6,814 nucleotides of DNA, from contig JAAUTJ010000263.1 in assembly GCA_012031475.1 (NCBI GenBank), forward strand, positions 1 through 6,814. Reading direction: 5' to 3'. A program made the translations under genes and the position numbers. Below are positions 1 to 4,716 of the stretch, piece by piece. Within the stretch, counting starts at the first letter, position 1, and each line of letters opens with the position of its first letter. The notes beneath the pieces are model-generated. The model worked only from the letters and a program-made list of their open reading frames with translations. It made no database searches and was not told the origin of the DNA. Source of the DNA: Leptolyngbyaceae cyanobacterium SM1_3_5. Its GTDB lineage: Bacteria > Cyanobacteriota > Cyanobacteriia > Elainellales > Elainellaceae.

Positions 1-10
1 GGGAGGTAAG

Positions 11-18
11 GCGATCGC
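11..18. repeat. HIP1 palindrome GCGATCGC
   Basis: This is an exact copy of the highly iterated palindrome of cyanobacteria. Other copies are at 5181-5188 and 5793-5800 in the ATPase gene. None lies inside the three cassettes, which supports a separate origin for them. Confidence 0.8.
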
Positions 19-42
19 AACCGCTGACCGGGAACGTTAGCC
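15..42 (+). other. Partial attC-like site (3' half) at left edge
   Basis: The heptamer GTTAGCC at 36-42 fits the R' box consensus GTTRRRY at 6 of 7 positions. It is preceded by a GC-rich stretch with CCGCTGACC, which sits where the L' arm lies in the three complete sites downstream. The 5' arm would be outside the window, so folding cannot be tested. The strongest support is that GTTAGCC is the exact reverse complement of GGCTAAC at 1590-1596, the R'' box of the site that closes the same cassette. It could instead be the attI site of the integron if the integrase lies just to the left. The G^TT exchange point would be between 36 and 37. Confidence 0.6.
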
Positions 43-52
43 CTCTGTCCCG

Positions 53-856
53 ATGCAGGAGGTACTGGCGACCAGGATCAGCAGATTAAGTGACTATGAA
101 ACTAATTCGGCAAGTTTGGGAAGACATTCGGCGCGGCGAAACATCGATTTGTATGTTGCCGTTCCTCTCGCTATTGTTATTGCTGTACTCGGAATACTTG
201 GAATCACATCTTCCCAGTTAATCTCTTCCATAACTCTTGTAATTCTTGGACTGCTCGCCACATCTCTGCTGACAAGCAGATACGCGGTAAAGGAACTTTC
301 ACAAAAACTAACACAAACAGCAGACACTACCTTTTTCAAAGAATGGACAGAAAGCAACTTTGAATCGGATTTTGAAAGCGCTGCTGACCTGTGGCTAGTT
401 GGTGTATCACTAACAACAATGATCAGAATGCGTTATTCCCTTATTGAAAGAAAGCTTCGCGCTGGGCACACAGTAAAGGCATTACTCATAAACCCCGATG
501 GGCTTGCAGTTGAGATGGCAGAAATGCGAAACTACGGGCGACCGAATGCCGAAAGGGCGCGTAGTGAAATTAGAAATTCCTTACAAGACTTATGTGACCT
601 CAGTCAAGTTGCGCCTGGAAAACTAGAGATTCGTACAATACAACATCCACTTGGACATGGTGTCATGGCGAAAGATCCCGAAACTGCATCAGGAGCTATC
701 TACATTCAGAACTATCCCTTCAAAACTGAAAATGGTTCACGACCAAAATTTGTATTGCGTGCCAAAGATGGTTTCTGGTATGACTTTTTCAAGAGGGAAC
801 TCTACAACTTATGGGAGAACGGGAGCCAGTGGAGTTGTGAGGCAAAAGGTCAGTAG
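53..856 (+). CDS. Two-helix membrane protein with a possible phospholipase D-like domain
   Basis: This is a 267-residue protein. Residues 1-32 are polar and basic. Two hydrophobic segments follow, at about 33-50 and 54-72, separated by a very short turn, and suggest a membrane hairpin. The soluble part, 93-257, contains an alternating pattern (WLVGVSL, then LIERKLRAGHTVKALLINPDG broken across 114-150) that resembles the G-x-S strand and following helix of phospholipase D-fold proteins. A possible degenerate second half is at 198-224, with H198, K207 and D208, but no clean HxKxxxxD motif is present, so catalysis is doubtful. An in-frame TAG at 38-40, within the R' box, limits the start. ATG 53 is the first usable codon and has no clear ribosome binding site. 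It is the first gene of cassette 1 and may be transcribed from upstream. The function is unknown. A membrane-anchored sensor or effector is only a guess. Confidence 0.75.
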   Translation: MQEVLATRISRLSDYETNSASLGRHSARRNIDLYVAVPLAIVIAVLGILGITSSQLISSITLVILGLLATSLLTSRYAVKELSQKLTQTADTTFFKEWTESNFESDFESAADLWLVGVSLTTMIRMRYSLIERKLRAGHTVKALLINPDGLAVEMAEMRNYGRPNAERARSEIRNSLQDLCDLSQVAPGKLEIRTIQHPLGHGVMAKDPETASGAIYIQNYPFKTENGSRPKFVLRAKDGFWYDFFKRELYNLWENGSQWSCEAKGQ

Positions 857-896
857 TCTGGAAGTAGAAATCCTGCCATAATTTATGGTAAGTGTC

Positions 897-901
897 GGAG
901 G
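897..901 (+). promoter_or_regulatory. Ribosome binding site deciding the antitoxin start
   Basis: GGAGG lies seven bases before ATG 909. It selects this start over the in-frame ATG at 885, which has no comparable site and would add eight residues unlike the rest of the protein. Confidence 0.65.
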
Positions 902-908
902 TTGTCTC

Positions 909-1163
909 ATGGAGCGGTGGTCTTTTGAAGGAACTTGGGAAGAAATTCTTCGTCACGCGCCTGAACTGGTTGGACGGCGTGTAAGGTTGATAGTGCTATC
1001 CAATGAGAGTTCAGAACCTCAGAACGGGGCTACTCTGGATCAAGTTTTGAAAGGCAGGGTAGGTCGAGTTCAGTTTCAGCCTTCAAATCTTTCCACACGA
1101 ACAAAAGAAGTATTCACCGATCTTTTGGTTGAGAAGTACAGGCTACCAGGATTGGGACAGTGA
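909..1163 (+). CDS. VapB-type antitoxin (84 residues)
   Basis: This is a small charged protein directly upstream of a PIN-domain toxin, which it should bind and neutralise. Such antitoxins usually also repress their own promoter. Residues 9-30 (TWEEILRHAPELVGRRVRLIVL) look like the DNA-binding and dimerisation part of cyanobacterial VapB-like antitoxins. The part after about 40 is variable and should be the toxin-binding tail, ending RLPGLGQ. The start at 909 is chosen for its GGAGG. The stop overlaps the toxin start by four bases (GTGA, 1160-1163), the usual layout for translationally coupled pairs. Identification rests mainly on the toxin next door and on this short motif. The exact antitoxin family is not certain. 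Confidence 0.75.
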   Translation: MERWSFEGTWEEILRHAPELVGRRVRLIVLSNESSEPQNGATLDQVLKGRVGRVQFQPSNLSTRTKEVFTDLLVEKYRLPGLGQ

Positions 1164-1567
1164 CTCTTTGTGATGCATCTCCCTTGATTGCTTTGATTAA
1201 CCAGAGCGACATTAATCATATTCGTTGCGTCAATGCCTTATCTGGTCTTCCCGCACCTTTGGTTACAACTTGGTCATGTTTCACTGAAGCCATGTACTTG
1301 CTAGGTCGGTACGGCGGTTGGTCAGCGCAACAGGAATTATGGGGTTACGTCTCTGACCAGATCCTTGTGCTTCACTTTAATGGCGAGGACGAGCAAGCAA
1401 GGATGCAAGTATTGATGGAGCAGTATCGAGATTTGCCGATGGATTTAGCAGATGCGTCTCTGGTTGCTGCGGCTGAAGCTCTTAATCTAAAACGAATTTT
1501 TACACTTGATCGGGATTTTCAAATATACCGTTTTAAAGGAAACCAACCCTTTGATGTTGTGCCTTGA
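1160..1567 (+). CDS. VapC-type PIN-domain ribonuclease toxin
   Basis: At 135 residues it has the usual length for a VapC toxin, a metal-dependent RNase of type II toxin-antitoxin modules. The acidic residues of the PIN active site are all visible: D5 in LCDASPLIALI, E43 in CFTEAMYLL, D98 in DLADASLVAAAE (with D95 nearby), and D117 in IFTLDRDFQIYR. The start codon is GTG at 1160, overlapping the antitoxin stop by four bases. That start puts the first catalytic aspartate at residue 5, as is normal for the family. The stop at 1565-1567 is 22 bases before the R'' box of attC1, so the gene fills the cassette up to its recombination site. Nothing suggests decay. The RNA target cannot be read from the sequence. 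Confidence 0.92.
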   Translation: MTLCDASPLIALINQSDINHIRCVNALSGLPAPLVTTWSCFTEAMYLLGRYGGWSAQQELWGYVSDQILVLHFNGEDEQARMQVLMEQYRDLPMDLADASLVAAAEALNLKRIFTLDRDFQIYRFKGNQPFDVVP

Positions 1568-1589
1568 ACACTGTCTAGTAGTTGACGAG

Positions 1590-1675
1590 GGCTAACAATG
1601 CGTTGGTGCGGACGGAACAGAGGTTATCGGTGAGCGTTTGAGGTTATCTGCCGCCGCACAACTTCACCGTTGGGC
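1590..1675 (+). other. attC1: integron-type cassette recombination site
   Basis: The outer boxes are GGCTAAC (1590-1596, R'', 6/7 to RYYYAAC) and GTTGGGC (1669-1675, R', 7/7 to GTTRRRY). The 5' arm at 1602-1615 reads GTT(g)GTGCGG(a)CGG and the 3' arm at 1651-1662 is CCGCCGCACAAC. They pair over 12 bases if one G (1605 or 1606) and A1612 are left out of the helix. A further CAG/CTG pair (1618-1620 with 1648-1650) extends the stem past a two-base bulge. Unpaired bases confined to the L'' arm are a hallmark of attC and fix the cassette orientation as left to right. The loop holds AGGTTATC at 1621-1628, repeated at 1641-1648 across the start of the stem. The length of 86 bases is normal for attC. 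Confidence 0.82.
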
Positions 1676-1733
1676 TGCTTAATCTTCTGGTGAGGGCAAT
1701 TCTTGAAGATTCACTGTCTGAGTTTGGCGTTCA

Positions 1734-1739
1734 TATAAT
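1734..1739 (+). promoter_or_regulatory. Possible -10 element for the cassette 2 gene
   Basis: This is a perfect TATAAT, 52 bases before the ATG at 1792, in an AT-rich leader. The best -35 candidate at normal spacing is TCACTG (1711-1716), which is poor. TTGAAG at 1703 is too far upstream. A promoter is plausible but unproven. Confidence 0.35.
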
Positions 1740-1791
1740 TGAAAAGCTACACTAGGTAAAATTTTCATAGATCTGGATACTTCTCAATTCA

Positions 1792-2388
1792 ATGAATACA
1801 GTTCTCCAAAACTGCAAGGGTAGAAAACAATCTCTTGACAACAGTAATTTGAAACTTTTAGTCTGTGAGTATCTTCATCGATGGGGAGATTCTTATGAAA
1901 TAGAAGATCAATGGTGGGGTGATAAGAAATTAACCTGGGAAGAAGCAATTGAAAGAGCTTGGAAATCTCGGCTCTCGCATGGGAAAATGCATGGACATCA
2001 ATGCCGAGTTGCTAACAAGTTATCCGAGGGATTAAAGGTTGCGTTAGCTGATGAAATGCAATCAGAAGAATTCAAAGATTTCCAGGGTGTGTATGATTGG
2101 GTGAAGTCTGTTGTTGGTCGTGTTAAGGGGCTAGGAGCTACAACAGCATATGATGTTGCACGACGGTTAGGGTCTTGGTTGTGCCTAGAACCATCCGTAG
2201 TTTATCTACATGCAGGAACTGCTGCTGGAGCGAGAAAATTGGGTATTGAAGGAGGCGTTGCCCCTCTAAGCGCATTTCCAAAAGAGATTCAATCGTTAGG
2301 AGCTACCCATGCAGAAAACTTCCTATGTATCTACAAAGATCAACTTTCTAGCGTCGCACCCCAACACGTCATGGCAGCGGATGGTTGA
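1792..2388 (+). CDS. Unknown 198-residue protein with a helix-hairpin-helix-like stretch
   Basis: I do not recognise the family. The protein is soluble, with no signal peptide or membrane segment. Residues 20-62 are rich in tryptophan and acid residues (RWGDSYEIEDQWWG). Residues 108-127 (VGRVKGLGATTAYDVARRLG) resemble a helix-hairpin-helix, a fold that binds DNA backbone non-specifically in glycosylases and nucleases. The following LEPSVVYLHAGTAAGARKLG (132-151) could continue such a domain, but no catalytic lysine or aspartate pattern is clear. A DNA-related role is therefore only an inference. The ATG at 1792 lacks a clear ribosome binding site. The last nine residues and the stop are encoded by attC2, which starts at codon 190. 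It is the sole gene of cassette 2. Confidence 0.8.
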   Translation: MNTVLQNCKGRKQSLDNSNLKLLVCEYLHRWGDSYEIEDQWWGDKKLTWEEAIERAWKSRLSHGKMHGHQCRVANKLSEGLKVALADEMQSEEFKDFQGVYDWVKSVVGRVKGLGATTAYDVARRLGSWLCLEPSVVYLHAGTAAGARKLGIEGGVAPLSAFPKEIQSLGATHAENFLCIYKDQLSSVAPQHVMAADG

Positions 2389-2444
2389 AAACGGCTGGTG
2401 CTGAGTTCGAGGTTATTTGCCGCCGCTGCATTTTGCCGTTCTAC
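2359..2444 (+). other. attC2: integron-type cassette recombination site
   Basis: R'' is CCCCAAC at 2359-2365 (6/7 to RYYYAAC). R' is GTTCTAC at 2438-2444, where only GTT and the last base fit the consensus. The 5' arm at 2371-2384 reads ATG(g)CAGCGG(a)TGG and the 3' arm at 2420-2431 is CCGCCGCTGCAT. They pair throughout with one T-G wobble, leaving G2374 and A2381 unpaired, the same two bases at the same spacing as in attC1. The 18 bases at 2409-2426 match 17 of 18 with 1640-1657 in attC1. The site contains the stop codon of the upstream gene. The poor R' fit is offset by its perfect complement at 3231-3237. Confidence 0.75.
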
Positions 2445-2492
2445 GGCTTAGATCTTCGGTATGGACGTTCAGATATTTATCTGTTTTGGGCG

Positions 2493-2678
2493 ATGTTTGA
2501 CAAGCTAAAGTTTTACGGGTCTCGTTATTGGGAATACGATGAGATCTGGGAAAGATATTTCCGGGATGAGTTTCATAAGGGACAGGGACAAGCGAGAGAC
2601 TTGGATGAGGACGTGATTGCATGGTGTCAAGTTTGGATAAGGAAACACGCAGTTGAGGTCGCGCTTCAAGATGACTGA
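2493..2678 (+). CDS. Small unknown protein (about 61 residues)
   Basis: The open frame extends back to a TTG at 2385, but that part lies inside attC2 and in the previous cassette, so it is unlikely to belong to the gene. The first ATG inside cassette 3 in this frame is at 2493. The product begins MFDKLKFYGSRYW, continues with aromatic and acidic residues (EYDEIWERYFRDEF), then has an amphipathic end (DEDVIAWCQVWIRKHAVEVAL). I recognise no family. There is no good ribosome binding site before 2493. It could be a truncated gene whose 5' end was lost when the cassette formed, or a chance frame. The balanced, protein-like composition argues mildly for a real or formerly real gene. Confidence 0.4.
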   Translation: MFDKLKFYGSRYWEYDEIWERYFRDEFHKGQGQARDLDEDVIAWCQVWIRKHAVEVALQDD

Positions 2679-2729
2679 TTTGTGGCGTAGGTCGTAGGAT
2701 AGAAGAGACCAACTGCGCTGATAGATGCC

Positions 2730-2960
2730 ATGTCTTCTCCTGCTATTGCCACGATCGTCAAGATGGTCGAATCACTGCCTGATGAGCTTCAAGAGCAGGT
2801 AGTGGAGCATGTTCGCGCATATCTGGCGGAAATTGAAGAAGAAAAGCGCTGGGATGAATCATTTAAGCGGACGAAGCACAATCTCGTAGCGGCAGCCCAG
2901 AAAGCCAAAGAGGAGATTGCCGCAGGAATGTCTACGCCGATGGACTATGAGCAGTTATGA
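2730..2960 (+). CDS. Probable antitoxin of a RelE/ParE-type pair (76 residues)
   Basis: This is a small, highly charged, mostly helical protein. Residues 9-32 (IVKMVESLPDELQEQVVEHVRAYL) fit the DUF2281-like start common in cyanobacterial antitoxins, in which a helix with LP..LQ..V...V..L repeats. Residues 34-64 are a lysine- and glutamate-rich helix, and the end (MSTPMDYEQL) is the expected flexible toxin-binding tail. Its stop overlaps the toxin start by four bases (ATGA, 2957-2960), so the two are probably translated together. The role is inferred from the partner and layout. No ribbon-helix-helix or other DNA-binding motif is plain, and no strong ribosome binding site precedes ATG 2730. 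Confidence 0.7.
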   Translation: MSSPAIATIVKMVESLPDELQEQVVEHVRAYLAEIEEEKRWDESFKRTKHNLVAAAQKAKEEIAAGMSTPMDYEQL

Positions 2961-3316
2961 AGTCCGCGACATTGCCCTCGTTTTGGGAAAAGTATCGCGG
3001 CATGAGTCCAGCGGTGAGAGCCGGAGCCAGGAAAGCATATCGATTGTGGGCAGAGAATCCGTTTCATCCGTCGTTACATTTCAAGTGCATTGACAGCGAC
3101 GAAGATATTTGGTCAGTGCGTGTGACAAAGAGTCATCGGGCTTTGGGGGTCATGTCAGAGGATACGGTAACTTGGTTTTGGATTGGCGATCATGATGAGT
3201 ACGAGGCGTTTTTATTCGTAAGCGCCAGCCGTAGAACAACCGCAATGCACCGGAACATTGCAGTCTGGTTGGTTAGTCGCAGTAAGTTACTCGTGTCCGG
3301 TGATTGCGACCGTTAG
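2957..3316 (+). CDS. RelE/ParE-superfamily toxin, C-terminus running into attC3
   Basis: Residues 1-86 match the compact RelE/ParE fold. Helices with AVRAGARKAYRLWAENPFHPSL come first, then the strand-rich core IWSVRVTKSHRALGV (51-65) with basic R55 and R61, and TVTWFWIGDHDEYEAFL (70-86), the usual closing strand with an H79-x-x-Y82 pattern. RelE-like members cleave mRNA at the ribosome and ParE-like members poison gyrase; the sequence does not say which applies. The family normally stops about here. This frame instead runs 28 more residues through attC3 and ends at a TAG formed by the R' box (3314-3316). One T fewer in the T5 run at 3209-3213 would give a stop at TAA 3219-3221 and an 87-residue protein ending EYEAFYS. 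Confidence 0.82.
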   Translation: MKSATLPSFWEKYRGMSPAVRAGARKAYRLWAENPFHPSLHFKCIDSDEDIWSVRVTKSHRALGVMSEDTVTWFWIGDHDEYEAFLFVSASRRTTAMHRNIAVWLVSRSKLLVSGDCDR

Positions 3317-3318
3317 AT
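3231..3318 (+). other. attC3: integron-type cassette recombination site
   Basis: R'' is GTAGAAC at 3231-3237 and R' is GTTAGAT at 3312-3318, a full fit to GTTRRRY. The 5' arm at 3241-3256 reads CGCAAT(g)CACCGG(a)AC and the 3' arm at 3295-3308 is GTCCGGTGATTGCG. They form 14 perfect base pairs once G3247 and one A (3254 or 3255) are bulged out. The arm sequence differs from attC1 and attC2, yet the bulged G and A and their six-base spacing are the same, so the structure rather than the sequence is conserved. It is 88 bases long. The toxin frame of cassette 3 runs through it. It is the last site seen and marks the array's right end. Confidence 0.82.
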
Positions 3319-3465
3319 ATTTTCCATAGTCACCCTCTGCAAGAATTCGTTAGGATTCGCGTTCTACAATTTCTGGATCGGTGTCAAACTTCCACACACC
3401 CGATCGCCTGTGATAAGCTGAATCATCGAAGCCAGGGACATTCCCGCTTTTGTTCGATCGAGGGG
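3319..3465 (+). promoter_or_regulatory. Leader of the polyamine transporter operon
   Basis: This is the stretch between the array and the binding-protein gene, and any promoter of the operon should lie here. A weak pair, TTCCAC at 3390-3395 and GATAAG at 3412-3417 (16 bases apart, with TG before the second), is the best candidate seen. No operator, riboswitch or terminator is apparent. GATCG-rich sequence resumes here, matching the chromosome to the right rather than the cassettes. Confidence 0.25.
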
Positions 3466-4716
3466 ATGCCCTGCAACCCACTACCCCCTCAAGCGATCGT
3501 GATTCGACTTCAGTTTCAACCGCGCTTCTCCTTGGCGCGAATCAAACGGCTTTTTTCCGCAATTTTTCTGAGCGCCATCCTGCTGCTGACCACGAGCTGT
3601 GCGGCAACCGCAACGACTCCGGGTGCGGCAACTGAACCCCTAGCCGAACTGGGTGACAGTGAAGGCGAGGTGTCGATCGTCGCTTGGCCGGGATACATCG
3701 AGCGCGGCGAAACCGATTCGGCTTATGACTGGGTGACGCAGTACGAGCAGGAAACAAGCTGCAAGGTCAACATCAAAACGGCTGCGACTTCTGACGAAAT
3801 GGTGGCGCTGATGAATCAGGGCGGCTTTGATCTGGTGACGGCGAGCGGCGATGCTTCCTTGCGGCTGGTGGCGGGCGGCAAAGTTCAGCCGATTAATACC
3901 GATTTGATTCCAAGCTGGGAATCGATCGATCCGCGTCTGCAAAACGCCCTTTGGCACACTGTCAACGGCCAGCACTACGGCGTTCCCTACCAGTGGGGAT
4001 CAAACGTGCTGCTCTACAACACCGAGACGTTTGAGACTGCGCCGACAAGCTGGAACGTCGTGTTTGAAGAGCAAACCTTGCCCGACGGTCGATCGAACAA
4101 AGGCCGCGTCCAAGCGTATGACGGCGCGATCTATATTGCCGACGCCGCGCTTTACCTCAAGGAACATCAGCCCGAACTCGGCATCGACGATCCGTATGAA
4201 CTCAACCGCGAACAGTTTGACGCCGCCGTTGCCCTTCTGAAGCAGCAGCGTCAACTGGTCAGCCGCTACTGGCACGACGCCAATGTGCAGGTGGATGACT
4301 TTACGAATGAAGGCGTGGTTGCCTCCAGTGCGTGGCCGTTTCAGGTGAATTTGCTCAAGGCCAACAATCAGCCTGTCGATAGCGTCATTCCCGCTGAAGG
4401 CGCGACGGGCTGGGCGGATACGACGATGCTGCACGTCAACGCGCCGCATCCAAACTGCGCCTATTTGTGGATGGAGCATTCCCTTTCGCCCAAAGTGCAG
4501 GGCGATGTCGCCGCTTGGTTTGGCTCGGTTCCAACCGTTCCCGCTGCCTGTGAAAGCAACGAACTTTTGGGTGCGGACGGCTGCAAAACGAATGGAGCCG
4601 AGAACTTCGAGAAAATCCGCTTTTGGCGTACTCCGGTTGCCGCCTGCGGAAAGGGCGAATGCGTTCCGTATTCAGAATGGAGTTCTAACTATCTGGCGAT
4701 TATTGGCGGGCAGTAG
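3466..4716 (+). CDS. potD: PotD-like lipoprotein, polyamine-type ABC substrate-binding protein
   Basis: This is the solute-binding component of an importer probably for spermidine/putrescine, held on the outer face of the inner membrane. From ATG 3466 it has 416 residues. The n-region is basic (R20, R25, K27, R28), followed by a hydrophobic stretch at 29-41 and a lipobox-like LLTTS-C45 (T at -3 is unusual but tolerated). GTG 3499 is an alternative start with a more standard signal length. The mature part opens with EVSIVAWPGYIERG, as in PotD-like family 1 binding proteins, and continues with the family's GGFDLVTASGD and YGVPYQWGSNVLLYNTETF stretches. The C-terminal third has several cysteines, probably disulfides. 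The neighbouring ATPase and permease support the role. The ligand itself is inferred from family resemblance, and related iron or other organic solute binders cannot be excluded. Confidence 0.85.
   Translation: MPCNPLPPQAIVIRLQFQPRFSLARIKRLFSAIFLSAILLLTTSCAATATTPGAATEPLAELGDSEGEVSIVAWPGYIERGETDSAYDWVTQYEQETSCKVNIKTAATSDEMVALMNQGGFDLVTASGDASLRLVAGGKVQPINTDLIPSWESIDPRLQNALWHTVNGQHYGVPYQWGSNVLLYNTETFETAPTSWNVVFEEQTLPDGRSNKGRVQAYDGAIYIADAALYLKEHQPELGIDDPYELNREQFDAAVALLKQQRQLVSRYWHDANVQVDDFTNEGVVASSAWPFQVNLLKANNQPVDSVIPAEGATGWADTTMLHVNAPHPNCAYLWMEHSLSPKVQGDVAAWFGSVPTVPAACESNELLGADGCKTNGAENFEKIRFWRTPVAACGKGECVPYSEWSSNYLAIIGGQ

Larger units (their letters stand above)
37..1669 (+). mobile_element. 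Integron-type gene cassette 1: membrane protein plus VapBC pair
   Basis: It is bounded by G^TT exchange points at 36/37 and 1669/1670. The opening box (GTTAGCC) and the R'' box of the closing attC (GGCTAAC) are perfect reverse complements. The R' box actually adjacent to that attC, GTTGGGC, matches less well. That is the signature of a cassette inserted as a unit. At about 1.6 kb and three genes it is long for a cassette, since most carry one gene. I found no attC-like remnant between the membrane protein and the toxin-antitoxin pair, so I treat it as one cassette. Its base composition is more AT-rich than the operon on the right, and it lacks HIP1. Confidence 0.7.
1670..2438 (+). mobile_element. 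Integron-type gene cassette 2: one unknown gene
   Basis: It is bounded by G^TT exchange points at 1669/1670 and 2438/2439. Its opening box GTTGGGC matches the R'' box of its closing site (CCCCAAC, 2359-2365) at 6 of 7 complementary positions, against 3 of 7 for the R' box now adjacent (GTTCTAC). It is a typical single-gene cassette with about 120 bases of leader before the ORF at 1792. The leader contains a perfect TATAAT, so the gene may have its own promoter. Confidence 0.7.
2439..3312 (+). mobile_element. Integron-type gene cassette 3: small ORF plus RelE/ParE-type pair
   Basis: It is bounded by G^TT points at 2438/2439 and 3312/3313. The opening box GTTCTAC is the perfect reverse complement of GTAGAAC (3231-3237), the R'' box of the closing site. 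The R' box next to that site, GTTAGAT, pairs at only 4 of 7. It carries a small ORF of uncertain reality (2493-2678) and a toxin-antitoxin operon (2730-3316). No further attC-like site is seen to the right, so this looks like the last cassette of the array. Confidence 0.72.

Noticed and set aside
651..881. Open frame of 76 codons inside the end of the membrane-protein gene
   Set aside because: It overlaps a longer, protein-like frame on the same strand, has low-quality composition and no family resemblance.
1641..1675. attC1 hairpin as a Rho-independent terminator after vapC
   Set aside because: The stem arms are about 30 bases apart and no T run follows. The recombination-site reading explains the boxes and bulges.
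1590..2444. Repeated inverted elements read as a CRISPR array or MITE
   Set aside because: The sites are hundreds of bases apart with genes between, not short regular spacers. The arms differ in sequence with conserved bulges, and the end boxes obey attC rules rather than forming terminal repeats with target duplications.
3361..3367. Second copy of the box GTTCTAC just right of the array
   Set aside because: It has no adjacent L' arm, no matching R'' box at attC distance and no inverted repeat, so it is probably chance.
4000..4479. Long antisense open frames in the transporter genes, such as this one and 5866-6351
   Set aside because: They are mirror frames of GC-rich coding sequence. The sense strand has clear family motifs and the antisense products are histidine- and arginine-rich without domains.
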